Assembly: GCA_903917505.1 (NCBI GenBank)
Contig: CAIXAY010000379.1
Span: 1-12,304 of the forward strand
DNA length: 12,304 bases
Direction of reading: 5' to 3'
Source: an uncultured beta proteobacterium
GTDB lineage: Bacteria > Pseudomonadota > Gammaproteobacteria > Burkholderiales > Rhodocyclaceae
Shown here: positions 1 to 6,987 of the stretch, in pieces
Layout: each line of letters starts with the position of its first letter
Numbering within the stretch: the first letter of the stretch is position 1
Position numbers and translations under genes: made by a program
The notes under the pieces: model-generated
What the model saw: the letters and a program-made list of their open reading frames with translations, nothing else
What the model was told of the DNA's origin: nothing
Databases searched by the model: none

Positions 1-165
1 ATCACCGGCCTGCTCGGCGGTCTCGATCTGCGCAAGAGCGGGCTGCTCGGCGCCGCCGCCGGCTCGCTCGTGGCTTCGGGCCTCGGCTCAGACGCGGGCA
101 TTGTCGACCTGAAATCCACGCTCGCCTTCATGGAAAAAGGGGAAATTCTTCCCCTTTCCGACTGA
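1..165 (+). CDS. PfkB-type carbohydrate kinase, C-terminal end (partial at left edge)
   Basis: Open from the first base and ending at TGA 163-165, this encodes the last 54 residues of a protein that starts outside the window. The visible part (GLLGGLDLRKSGLLGAAAG, then SLVASGLGSDAGIVDL and a final LAFMEKGE helix) resembles the C-terminal helices of PfkB/ribokinase-family sugar kinases, where a small-residue AAAG..LV segment follows the catalytic GD motif. The GAGD anion-hole motif itself lies upstream and cannot be checked. It ends 44 bp before the LsrF-like gene on the same strand, so the two are probably co-transcribed, and the kinase would supply the phosphorylated substrate for the downstream aldolases. 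Family assignment rests on a short tail, so the call is tentative and no substrate can be inferred. Confidence 0.6.
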   Translation: MTGLLGGLDLRKSGLLGAAAGSLVASGLGSDAGIVDLKSTLAFMEKGEILPLSD

Positions 166-209
166 AACTGCTGCACTTTCACCATTCACTCTTTTCGAGG
201 TAACACCCT

Positions 210-1094
210 ATGGCCGAAGCTGAAATCCAAAGCGGGGAAAAAGAATATTTCCTCGATATCCCCCAGAAGAACGAGACCTTCTTTCTCAAGGGCAGCGCCA
301 ACTATGACTGGGGCATGAAGAACCGCCTGGCGCGGATTTTCAATCCGCGCTCCGGCAAAACGGTGATGCTGGCCTTCGATCACGGCTACTTTCAGGGCCC
401 GACCACCGGCCTCGAGCGCATCGACGTGACGATCCTGCCGCTGGCGCCTTTTGCCGACGCGCTGATGCTGACACGCGGCATCCTGCGTTCGGTGATCCCG
501 GCCGCTTCGGGCAATCCCATCGTCATGCGCGCCAGCGGCGGCCCGAGCATTCTCAAGGAACTCTCGAACGAGCATCTGGCGATCGACATGGACGATGCAG
601 TTCGCATGAACTGCTCGGCCGTTGCGGTGCAGGTCTTCATCGGCGGCGAATACGAGACGCAATCGGTGGGTAACATGACCCGGCTGGTCGATGCCGGCAT
701 GAAGGTTGGCATCCCGGTTCTCGGCGTCACGGCGGTTGGCAAGGAACTGGTGCGCGACGCCAAATACATGGGCCTGGCGACGCGGATGTGCGCCGAACTC
801 GGCGCGGCGGTGGTCAAGACTTATTTTTGCCCGGACTTCGAGAAGGTTGCTGCCGGCTGCCCGGTTCCGCTGGTAATCGCCGGCGGCAAGAAGCTTCCCG
901 AACTCGAGGCGCTGAAGATGGCCGCCGATGCGATCGCGCAAGGTGCGTCGGGCGTCGACATGGGCCGCAACATCTTCCAGTCCGAGGCGCCGATAGCCAT
1001 GCTCAAGGCGGTGCGCAAGGTCGTGCACGACGGCTTGAACTACAAGCAGGCGCACGAATATTTCCTCGAGCTGAAGAACCAGAAGAATGGCTGA
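210..1094 (+). CDS. lsrF: LsrF-type class I aldolase / 3-hydroxy-5-phosphonooxypentane-2,4-dione thiolase-like
   Basis: This 294-residue cytoplasmic TIM-barrel protein closely resembles E. coli LsrF as I remember that sequence (about 291 aa), for example [20 protein letters not shown] at residues 53-72, LTRGILRSV near 88-95 and [12 protein letters not shown] near 247-258. LsrF cleaves the phosphorylated AI-2 derivative with CoA to give DHAP and acetyl-CoA. The Schiff-base lysine of LsrF (K203) falls exactly at K203 here, in the motif VVKTY, followed by [16 protein letters not shown], the phosphate-binding side of the barrel. The ATG at 210 has cgagg at 196-200 upstream, and the N-terminus aligns with LsrF, so the start is secure. 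It lies between a PfkB-type kinase and an epimerase that overlaps its stop. None of the other lsr genes (lsrK, lsrR, lsrACDB) is in the window, so the true substrate may be another phosphorylated diketone or ketose. The family is firm; the substrate is open. Confidence 0.9.
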   Translation: MAEAEIQSGEKEYFLDIPQKNETFFLKGSANYDWGMKNRLARIFNPRSGKTVMLAFDHGYFQGPTTGLERIDVTILPLAPFADALMLTRGILRSVIPAASGNPIVMRASGGPSILKELSNEHLAIDMDDAVRMNCSAVAVQVFIGGEYETQSVGNMTRLVDAGMKVGIPVLGVTAVGKELVRDAKYMGLATRMCAELGAAVVKTYFCPDFEKVAAGCPVPLVIAGGKKLPELEALKMAADAIAQGASGVDMGRNIFQSEAPIAMLKAVRKVVHDGLNYKQAHEYFLELKNQKNG

Positions 1095-1833
1095 GAACGC
1101 CGTTGCTCTGGTCAGGCGATTGACCCCCGCGCTCTCCGTGGGGGTCCTGAGCGCCAACCTGATGCGCCTCGATGACGAGGTTGCGACCCTGGCCGGTTGC
1201 GGCGTCGGACTGCTGCACTTCGACGTCATGGACGGGCACGCCGCGCCCATGCTGACCGTCGGGCCGCCGTTCATCAAAGCGGTCAGGACGACGCTGCTCA
1301 AGGACGTGCACCTGATCATCGACGAACCTTGTGCGTCGATTGCCGATTACGTCGCGGCCGGCGCCGACATCCTCACCATCCATGTCGAAGGCTGCCGGCA
1401 TCCGCGCGCCGCGCTCGAGTTGATCGGGCGATCGGTCAACGCTAACGATGCGCAGCGCGGCATTCTGCGCGGCGTCGCGATCAATCCGGGAACGCCGGTG
1501 GCGGCGATAGCGCCGTTGCTCGACTGCATCGACCTCGCGGTTCTGGTCGCGGTGAATCCCGGCTTTTCGGGCCAGAAATTCGCACCCAATACGCCGGCGC
1601 GCTTTGCCGAACTCAAGGCGCTCATCGCCGAATCGGGCCGCGAAATTCTCGCTGGCCTCGACGGCGGCGTGGTGCACGACAACATCGCAGCGATCGCGGC
1701 GCTTGCGCCGGACTATGTAGTCAGCGGCAGCGCGCTTTTTTCCGGCGGCGACCTGCCGGCGGCGGCGGAAAAATTCAATCGGATACTGGTGGCAAGTCGT
1801 CACACCGGCGAAAGCCGGTGTCCAGCGCCTTGA
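1087..1833 (+). CDS. Ribulose-phosphate 3-epimerase family protein (divergent paralogue)
   Basis: This 248-residue TIM-barrel protein carries the Rpe fingerprints: LSANLMRL at 21-28, HFDVMDGH at 44-51, VHLIIDEP at 74-81, AINPGTP at 131-137, [10 protein letters not shown] at 156-165 and LDGGV at 191-195. The four metal ligands of the family map to H44, D46, H75 and D192, with D46 and D192 also the acid/base pair, so the epimerase should be active. It departs from housekeeping Rpe at several usually fixed places ([15 protein letters not shown] instead of GFGGQ, LDGG instead of VDGG), which suggests an operon-specific paralogue acting on a related ketose phosphate. The ATG at 1087 lies inside the end of the aldolase gene (ATGGCTGA), implying translational coupling. 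About a dozen residues precede the usual N-terminus. The last ten or so residues ([11 protein letters not shown]) are encoded by a dispersed repeat element, and the stop lies in that element. Confidence 0.85.
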   Translation: MAENAVALVRRLTPALSVGVLSANLMRLDDEVATLAGCGVGLLHFDVMDGHAAPMLTVGPPFIKAVRTTLLKDVHLIIDEPCASIADYVAAGADILTIHVEGCRHPRAALELIGRSVNANDAQRGILRGVAINPGTPVAAIAPLLDCIDLAVLVAVNPGFSGQKFAPNTPARFAELKALIAESGREILAGLDGGVVHDNIAAIAALAPDYVVSGSALFSGGDLPAAAEKFNRILVASRHTGESRCPAP

Positions 1834-1884
1834 TCTGGCGCTGCATTCCCGCCGGTCAGATTCCGGCTTTCGCCGGAATGACGG
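1798..1884. repeat. Dispersed palindromic repeat, copy A
   Basis: Two outer arms, cgtcacaccgg... at the left and ...ccggaatgacg at the right, form an imperfect inverted repeat. Each arm is itself a hairpin. The left one pairs ACACCGGC (1802-1809) with GCCGGTGT (1814-1821) around a GAAA loop. The right one pairs ATTCCGGC (1860-1867) with GCCGGAAT (1872-1879) around TTTC. Between them CAGCGCC (1823-1829) and GGCGCTG (1837-1843) form a third stem. Such repeats are common in betaproteobacterial intergenic DNA. The element begins inside the 3' end of the epimerase gene and supplies its stop codon. There is no T-run, so I do not call it a terminator. A second copy lies at 7986-8074. Confidence 0.85.
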
Positions 1885-1906
1885 CGGAGTCGATAAGGAT
1901 GCAGGT

Positions 1907-1933
1907 CGGGTTAGGCCGTTAGGCCGTAACCCG
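1907..1933. promoter_or_regulatory. Strong hairpin upstream of the aldolase-dehydrogenase gene
   Basis: CGGGTTA (1907-1913) is the exact reverse complement of TAACCCG (1927-1933). Just inside, GGCC (1914-1917) can pair with GGCC (1922-1925) around a GTTA loop, leaving G1926 as a bulge, so the stem is about 11 bp. The sequence also contains a tandem ttaggccg duplication (1911-1918 and 1919-1926). It could be an operator for one of the two regulators, an mRNA processing or stability hairpin, or an attenuator. No T-tract follows, so it is not a classical intrinsic terminator. It abuts the ATG at 1934, which argues against that ATG as the real start. Confidence 0.5.
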
Positions 1934-1981
1934 ATGTCCAGGCCAAAGAAATTCTTCAATATTCAACAGGTGTATTTGCAT

Positions 1982-4081
1982 ATGAAAAACGCATGGGATG
2001 TCGAACAGTTCGGTGAATGTATCGCGGCGCATGGCGCCCAATGGGGCGATGATCTCGCGTCCTGCGTCTACCTGACCCGGCTGGTCGGCCGCGAATCGGC
2101 GCTGGCCTTGCATGGCGGCGGCAATACCTCGGTCAAGACGGCGCTCAAGGATTTTCTCGGCGAAGCGCATGAAGCCCTCTACGTCAAGGCTTCCGGATGC
2201 GACATGGCGCAGATCGCACCGCAGAATTTCGTCGCGCTCGACCGCGCCTACCTGGCGCGATTCGGCGCCCGGGAAACTTTCAGCGACCGGGAGATGGCCG
2301 AAGAGTTTGCCACCCATCAATTGCGCTGGAGCAGCGCGCGCCCGTCGATCGAAGCGCTGCTGCATGCCCTGGTCCCGGCGAAATACGTGCTGCACACGCA
2401 CGCCGAAGCCGTGTTGGCCCTGACCAACCGCATCGACGCACGGGCGGTGCTGGAAGCAGCGCTCGGCAGGGAAGTCCGCGTCGTCGATTATGCTCGCGCC
2501 GGCGCCGACTTGAGCAAGGCGATTGCCAGGTCTCTGGCAGCGGACGATGGCGGCAAGGCGCTGGTGCTGATGGGCCACGGCCTGGTGACCTGGGGGGAAA
2601 CGGCGCAGGAAGCCTACGCAGCGACCGTGTCCATCGTTTCGGCGGCGGAAGACTATTTGCAGCGCCATCAAGAGACGCTGTGGGTGGATCAGTGTGCCAC
2701 CACGGTAGACCTCGCGCGCGCCCGCTTTGCCAAAATAGCCCCGGTGTTGCGCGGTGCGCTGACGCCGGACAGCGGCGACGCCGACCGGCCGCATCGACGC
2801 ATGATCCTCAAGCTCGTCACTGCGCCGGAAATTCTTGCCGTGCTCGACTGGGAAGGCGGCGAGGCGCTGCTCAACACGCCGCCGCTGACGCCCGATTACC
2901 TGATCCGCACCAAGGCGCTGCCGCTATGGCTGGCGCCAGCCAATTTCGACGATCCCGGCATTTTTGCCGCGCAGGTCGGAACAGCACTGGCCGCGTACGA
3001 ACAGGCGTACGGCGAATACATCGAAGGCAACCGCCAGCGCGCCGCCGGTGAGTTCGAGCGCGCCGATTCCCTGCCGCGCGTCGTGCTTATTCCCGGCATC
3101 GGCGCGGTGGCCTGCGGTCCCTCGGCGGCCGATGCGCAAATCGTCGCCGATATCACCGTGCAGGCGATCACGGTGAAGACCCGCATCGCGCAGAGCGGCG
3201 GCAGCTATCTGGGCCTCTCCGACGATCATCTGTTCGAGATGGAGTATCACCTGCTGCAGCAGGCCAAGCTCGTTGCGCCGCAAAGCACCGGCATCGCCAT
3301 CGTCACCGGCGGCGCCGGGGCGATCGGGCACGGCATCTGCGACAAGCTCCTCGCGGAAGGCTGGCACGTCGCGCTGAGCGACCTGCAAGGGCCGAATCTG
3401 GAGGCCACCGCGGCCGCCTTCGCGCAAGACTACCCGGGCCGGGTTCTCGCCGTGGCCATGGACGTGACCGACCCGGCGTCGGTAGCCGCCGGCTATGCCC
3501 GGACGATCATGGCCTGGGGCGGCCTCGATCTGCTCATCGCCAACGCCGGCATCGCCGCCGTCGCGCCGCTCACCGAGTTGTCGATCGAGACCTTCCGCAA
3601 GCTCGAACGGGTCAATATCGAGGGGACATTGCTGACCATCGCCGAAGCCGGGCGACTGTTCAGGTTGCAGAACACCGGCGGCGACATCGTGCTGATCTCG
3701 ACCAAGAACGTGTTCGCGCCCGGCGCGAAATTCGGCGCCTACAGCGCCACCAAGGCCGCTTCGCATCAGCTCGCGCGCATCGCCAGCCTCGAACTCGCCG
3801 ACATCGACGTGCGCGTCAACATGGTGGCGCCGGACGCGGTGTTCGCGCACGGCCAGACCAAGTCGGGCCTGTGGGCCGCGGTCGGACCCGATCGCATGAA
3901 GGCGCGCGGTCTCGACGAAAAAGGCCTGCAGGACTATTACCAGTCGCGCAACCTGCTCAAGACCCAGGTCACGGCCGAACATGTCGGCCGCGCCGTCATG
4001 TACTTCGCGACGCGGCAGACGCCGACGACCGGCGCGACGATTCCCGTCGATGGCGGCCTGCCAGATGCGACACCGCGCTGA
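1982..4081 (+). CDS. Bifunctional class II aldolase / short-chain dehydrogenase, RhaD-like
   Basis: This is a two-domain protein of 699 residues from ATG 1982. Residues 1 to about 250 form a class II aldolase/adducin domain with zinc-ligand histidines H138 and H140 (VLHTHAEA) and H199 (LMGHGLVTWG). Residues about 435-699 form a classical SDR with the nucleotide-binding VTGGAGAIG at 441-449, an NAGIA segment, and a catalytic triad read as S573, Y587 and K591 (YSATK). This architecture is that of bifunctional rhamnulose-1-phosphate aldolase/lactaldehyde dehydrogenase, which makes DHAP plus an aldehyde and oxidises the aldehyde with NAD. No rhamnose isomerase or rhamnulokinase is in the window, so the sugar is uncertain. 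An in-frame ATG at 1934 adds 16 residues. I prefer 1982 because MKNAW fits what I recall of family N-termini and the upstream ATG abuts a hairpin. DeoR follows after 14 nt. Confidence 0.9.
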   Translation: MKNAWDVEQFGECIAAHGAQWGDDLASCVYLTRLVGRESALALHGGGNTSVKTALKDFLGEAHEALYVKASGCDMAQIAPQNFVALDRAYLARFGARETFSDREMAEEFATHQLRWSSARPSIEALLHALVPAKYVLHTHAEAVLALTNRIDARAVLEAALGREVRVVDYARAGADLSKAIARSLAADDGGKALVLMGHGLVTWGETAQEAYAATVSIVSAAEDYLQRHQETLWVDQCATTVDLARARFAKIAPVLRGALTPDSGDADRPHRRMILKLVTAPEILAVLDWEGGEALLNTPPLTPDYLIRTKALPLWLAPANFDDPGIFAAQVGTALAAYEQAYGEYIEGNRQRAAGEFERADSLPRVVLIPGIGAVACGPSAADAQIVADITVQAITVKTRIAQSGGSYLGLSDDHLFEMEYHLLQQAKLVAPQSTGIAIVTGGAGAIGHGICDKLLAEGWHVALSDLQGPNLEATAAAFAQDYPGRVLAVAMDVTDPASVAAGYARTIMAWGGLDLLIANAGIAAVAPLTELSIETFRKLERVNIEGTLLTIAEAGRLFRLQNTGGDIVLISTKNVFAPGAKFGAYSATKAASHQLARIASLELADIDVRVNMVAPDAVFAHGQTKSGLWAAVGPDRMKARGLDEKGLQDYYQSRNLLKTQVTAEHVGRAVMYFATRQTPTTGATIPVDGGLPDATPR

Positions 4082-4095
4082 TTAGGAGAAAGCAG

Positions 4096-4863
4096 ATGCT
4101 CGCCGTCGAGCGCCGCAACACCATTCTTGAAACCCTGCGCCGGCAGGGCATCGTCACGGTGCTCGAACTCGCCAGGACCTTCGCGGTGACCGAGGAGACG
4201 ATACGCCGCGACCTCAAGAAGCTCGAGGCGGCGAACGGCGTGGCGCGCACCTATGGCGGCGCCTACATCACCAAAACCGTGCACAGCGACATCCCGGTCA
4301 GCATCCGCGAAGGAATTTACCTCGAGGGCAAGGAAGCGATCGCCGATCTCGCGGAGCGGACCATCGTCGACGGCGACACCATCATCCTCGACTCGAGCAC
4401 GACCTCGATCCATATCGCCAAGCGGCTGACCGGCAGGACCAATATCATCGTCATCACCAACAGCATCAAGGTGGTGAATGTGCTTGCCGAAGCCGAAGGC
4501 ATCAAGGTGATCTGCACCGGCGGCACGCTGCGCTCGCGCCAGTGGAGCTTCACCGGGCCGTCGGCGGTGAAGAGCCTGGGCGTCTACTATGCCGACAAGG
4601 CCTTCGTGTCCTGCACCGGCATCGACCTGCAGAACGGCCTGACCGATTCCGACGAGCAGGAAGCCGAGATCCGGCAGAAGATGCTCGAGCAGGCCCAGGA
4701 AAAATTCATCATCGTCGACCAGACCAAACTCGGGAAGATTTCCTTCGCCGCCATCGCGCCGGTAGACATCGCCGACTGCATCATCACCGATCTGGAACTC
4801 GACGAGTCCTGGCGCGCCGGACTCGAGCTGCGCAAGATCCGCTATCTCTATCCGGGTCAGTGA
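4096..4863 (+). CDS. DeoR-family transcriptional regulator
   Basis: This 255-residue protein has an N-terminal DeoR winged helix-turn-helix (residues 5-57, with VLELARTFAVTEETIRRDLK as the helix pair and recognition helix) and a C-terminal sugar-phosphate sensor domain (about 75-235). The sensor shows DGDTIILDSSTTS at 92-104, TNSIKV at 121-126, CTGGTL at 140-145 and the IIVDQTKLGK lobe at 206-214. DeoR regulators of this kind usually repress a neighbouring sugar operon and release DNA when they bind a phosphorylated pathway intermediate. It is the last gene of the rightward operon, so autoregulation is likely. The start is fixed by AGGAG at 4084-4088, eight bases before ATG 4096; the frame stays open further upstream only inside the previous gene. 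Its 3' end overlaps the convergent ABM gene by 7 bp. The effector is unknown. Confidence 0.93.
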   Translation: MLAVERRNTILETLRRQGIVTVLELARTFAVTEETIRRDLKKLEAANGVARTYGGAYITKTVHSDIPVSIREGIYLEGKEAIADLAERTIVDGDTIILDSSTTSIHIAKRLTGRTNIIVITNSIKVVNVLAEAEGIKVICTGGTLRSRQWSFTGPSAVKSLGVYYADKAFVSCTGIDLQNGLTDSDEQEAEIRQKMLEQAQEKFIIVDQTKLGKISFAAIAPVDIADCIITDLELDESWRAGLELRKIRYLYPGQ

Positions 4864-5171
4864 GCGCCCTGCATGATCCTGACGGTGATGCGATCCCGTA
4901 GATAGCCGGCGATGCGCGCCCGAAATTCGGCCGAATGCGGCATGGCGATGTGCTTCCTGAAATCCTCGATCGACGTCCAGCGCTCGCAGACGACGATCAT
5001 GTCTTCGTCCTTCTCCTGGTTCGGCAGTTCGGCGTCGTAGTCGCGCATCGGCGCGTATTCCAGGCAACCCGGCTCATGCGCCATGATCTGCGGGATCAGC
5101 GCGCTATAGCAGGCCAGCGCATTGGCGATATTTCCGGGCTTCAGTCTGACGTAAGCGATGACGCTGATCAT
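4857..5171 (-). CDS. ABM-domain protein (antibiotic biosynthesis monooxygenase family, LsrG-like fold)
   Basis: This small protein of 104 residues from ATG 5171 fits the dimeric alpha-beta barrel ABM family: MISVIAYVRLKPG at the start, EPGCLEYAP in the middle, then VVCERWTSIEDFRKHIAMPHS, the Glu-Arg-Trp strand and helix with His and Pro-His near the end that are typical of the family. Members act as quinol monooxygenases, as isomerases such as LsrG (which handles phosphorylated DPD ahead of LsrF), or have unknown roles. An LsrF-like enzyme across the convergent junction makes an isomerase role attractive, but sequence alone does not decide it. I chose ATG 5171 because GGA precedes it by eight bases; an in-frame ATG at 5189 would add six residues. 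It is the last gene of the leftward operon, 33 bp after the GntR gene, and its end overlaps deoR by 7 bp. Confidence 0.85.
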   Translation of the reverse strand: MISVIAYVRLKPGNIANALACYSALIPQIMAHEPGCLEYAPMRDYDAELPNQEKDEDMIVVCERWTSIEDFRKHIAMPHSAEFRARIAGYLRDRITVRIMQGAH

Positions 5172-5204
5172 TTCTTTCGTCCTTTCCATCTTGGGCGCAA
5201 CGGC

Positions 5205-5903
5205 TTACGACAGCTGCAGAATATTCAGGTGCTTCTCCATCAGCTCGGTCAGGTCCGACGAACCGCGCTTGCGATGGCCTTCGATGAGTTCGCGCGCCCG
5301 CAGGCTGTCGCCGTGGCGAATGGCGTCGACGATCTTGGCGTGGTCCTGCGTCGAATTGATCGGATTGTTGCGGATCGAGAGCATGGTCAGGCGGGCGCGC
5401 TGCGCGCGCCCCCAGAAGCTGTCGACGAGCTCGATCAGGATGCGGTTCCCCGACAGCGCCACGAGGTGGTAGTGGAAATCTTCGTCGGCCTGCGCCCAGG
5501 CCTTGAGGTCGGCGGCATCCTGGGCAATCTTCATCGCCTTGAGCGCGGTATCCAGGGACTTGTAGTCCTTGGCGGACAGCTTTCTCGCGGCGGCGAGTTC
5601 GACGGCCAGCGATTCGAGGCTGGTGAGAATCTGATAGATCTGCTGGATGTCGGTCGCCGATATCGGCAGGACGCGCATGCCGTGGCGCGGCACGACATTA
5701 ACGAGGCCGTCGCGCTGCAAACGGATCAGCGCTTCGCGCACCGGCGTGCGGCTCACCCCGAGTTCTTCGCAAAGCTCCTGCTCGAGCGCCTGGTAACCGG
5801 TGCCCCAGATGTTATAGAGAATCCGGTTCTGGATCTCGTGATAGACGTGATCGACGAGCGTCTTCTTCGGTGCTTTGCGGCCGTTGGATTTTTCGGTTTT
5901 CAT
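5205..5903 (-). CDS. GntR-family regulator, FadR subfamily (FCD domain)
   Basis: This regulator has 232 residues from ATG 5903. A GntR winged helix comes first (roughly residues 15-80; HVYHEIQNRIL, then LEQELCEELGVSRTPVREAL and the wing LVNVVPRHGMRV). An all-helical FCD effector domain follows. Its likely metal ligands are the Asp and His of DEDFHYHL, the His of STQDHAKI and the His of IEGHRKRG, as in metal-binding FadR/VanR-type members that sense small carboxylates. An acid or lactone-derived product of the adjacent lactonase would be a fitting effector, by inference. An upstream TTG (5927) could extend it by eight residues, but the lactonase stop at 5905-5907 followed by one base and ATG 5903 (TGACATG) points to coupled translation. 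It therefore shares an operon with the lactonase upstream and the ABM gene downstream. Confidence 0.92.
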   Translation of the reverse strand: MKTEKSNGRKAPKKTLVDHVYHEIQNRILYNIWGTGYQALEQELCEELGVSRTPVREALIRLQRDGLVNVVPRHGMRVLPISATDIQQIYQILTSLESLAVELAAARKLSAKDYKSLDTALKAMKIAQDAADLKAWAQADEDFHYHLVALSGNRILIELVDSFWGRAQRARLTMLSIRNNPINSTQDHAKIVDAIRHGDSLRARELIEGHRKRGSSDLTELMEKHLNILQLS

Positions 5904-5904
5904 G

Positions 5905-6909
5905 TCAGTGGTAGTTCCAATGGGCAAGGGGGTGGCCGGCGACCGGCAGCCTCAGGCTGGCGATGCTGTCGCCGAGCAGGCAACCGAGGTAAGCCGTGCG
6001 CAGGTCCGGGCCGCCGAAAGCCAGGCTGGACATGTTCTTCAGGCGTTTGCTCTTGACCTGGTCGAGATGCGGCCGGCCGAGTTCGTTGTTCTGGAACGCC
6101 TGCTCGACCCAGGCCAAATGATCGGCATCGGCGTCCTCGAGAATCAGTTCCTGCTGGCCATCGCGATGCACACGAATGATCCGGTTGCTGACGATGCTGG
6201 TGATCCACGCGCCGCCTTCGACATCGAAAGCCAGGCCGTCTGGAAAGGTGCCGGCACCGAATTCGGTAACGACCTCGCGGCGGCCAAGATCACCGCCGGC
6301 CTGGATCGGGAAGCGCGACAGGCGGCGTGCAAAAGTTTCGTTGACGTAGAGCCAGCGGCCGCTCGGATCGACGGCGGCCTCGTTCGTGTAGCCCAGCTGG
6401 TCGGCGACGATGCGCGCGCCTTGCCCGTCGACCATGACGATGAAACCGTCGGCGACATCCCGGCGGTAAGCTGCCGCGCGCGGCACTTTGCGCGTGCTGA
6501 CGGTAATCCAGGTGCGCCCGGCGCGGTCGCTAAACACGAAGTTGCTCGGCGGCAGATCGACGCCATCGACGCGGTCGACAAACACGCTGACTTGGCCATC
6601 GCGCTGCAAGCGGAACACCCCGCCGAGTTCGGCGCCGAGGTCGGCGACCAGGAAAGAACCGTCGGCGTTGAGCGCGATGCCGTTGGGCCGCAATTCGCGG
6701 CCGTCGGGCGCGAGGCCGCGATAGAGGCGCTGCTCGCCGCTCGGCAGAATGTGCGCGACACCGCCGCGCCAGTCGGCCGTGTACAGGTCGCCATGAGCGG
6801 TGCTGAGGACGCATTCGGGTCGATTCAGCGCGCTGCCGACGAAAGTCAGGGACTCGGGCCCGATTGCGGCCAAAGCTTTCTGCGTGGTATGGGGAGATAA
6901 TTGGGGCAC
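5905..6909 (-). CDS. SMP-30/gluconolactonase/LRE-like lactonase
   Basis: This 334-residue beta-propeller protein lacks a signal peptide and is probably cytoplasmic. The metal-site motifs of the SMP-30 family are visible: RPECVLSTAHGDLYTADW with E32, LRPNGIAL with N76, YTNEAAVDPSGRWLYVNET with N176, and TFPDGLAFDVEGGAWI with D224; E32, N176 and D224 are the expected divalent-metal ligands. Family members hydrolyse sugar lactones to aldonic acids. The length is slightly above the usual 290-310, mainly through an N-terminal lead-in before FVGSALNRPEC. The start is a GTG at 6907-6909; no ATG lies nearby in frame and no convincing ribosome-binding site precedes it, so the exact start is uncertain. 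It is the first gene of the leftward operon with the GntR and ABM genes, with a candidate promoter at 6988-7016. Which lactone it uses cannot be told. Confidence 0.9.
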   Translation of the reverse strand: MPQLSPHTTQKALAAIGPESLTFVGSALNRPECVLSTAHGDLYTADWRGGVAHILPSGEQRLYRGLAPDGRELRPNGIALNADGSFLVADLGAELGGVFRLQRDGQVSVFVDRVDGVDLPPSNFVFSDRAGRTWITVSTRKVPRAAAYRRDVADGFIVMVDGQGARIVADQLGYTNEAAVDPSGRWLYVNETFARRLSRFPIQAGGDLGRREVVTEFGAGTFPDGLAFDVEGGAWITSIVSNRIIRVHRDGQQELILEDADADHLAWVEQAFQNNELGRPHLDQVKSKRLKNMSSLAFGGPDLRTAYLGCLLGDSIASLRLPVAGHPLAHWNYH

Positions 6910-6931
6910 AGTGGCGCCGACCGGAATGGGA

Positions 6932-6949
6932 ATTAACGGATACCTTAAT
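6932..6949. promoter_or_regulatory. 18-bp near-palindrome in the lactonase 5' leader (candidate operator)
   Basis: The sequence attaacggataccttaat matches its own reverse complement at 14 of 18 positions, with perfect ATTAA/TTAAT ends. It lies 22 bp upstream of the lactonase GTG and downstream of the candidate promoter. Its size and symmetry would suit a dimeric GntR-type repressor. Binding is not shown by sequence, and I saw no second copy near the other operon. Confidence 0.35.
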
Positions 6950-6987
6950 GGATTTCGAAAAGCCGGTCAAGCGCGCTGACGCAGCCT

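Noticed and set aside
186..1319. 377-codon minus-strand frame opposite the LsrF-like gene
   Set aside because: It is the complement of strongly conserved aldolase and epimerase codons. The translation is Arg/His/Ala-rich with no domain.
1003..1959. Long minus-strand frame across the epimerase gene and repeat A
   Set aside because: It contains the repeat-translated peptides SFRRKPES and WTPAFAGVT, is antisense to a well-supported epimerase, and has Arg-rich low-information composition.
3871..4095. Upstream extension of the DeoR frame by 75 codons
   Set aside because: It lies inside the aldolase-dehydrogenase gene in another frame and is Arg-rich. AGGAG at 4084-4088 and the DeoR N-terminus fix the start at 4096.
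5875..6900. 341-codon plus-strand frame opposite the lactonase
   Set aside because: It is a high-GC mirror of the lactonase gene, whose SMP-30 motifs are clear on the other strand.
1..6909. Canonical lsr (AI-2) operon
   Set aside because: Only LsrF and a possible LsrG-like ABM protein are present. No LsrK, LsrR, LsrB or LsrACD is seen, and the kinase tail looks PfkB-like rather than FGGY.
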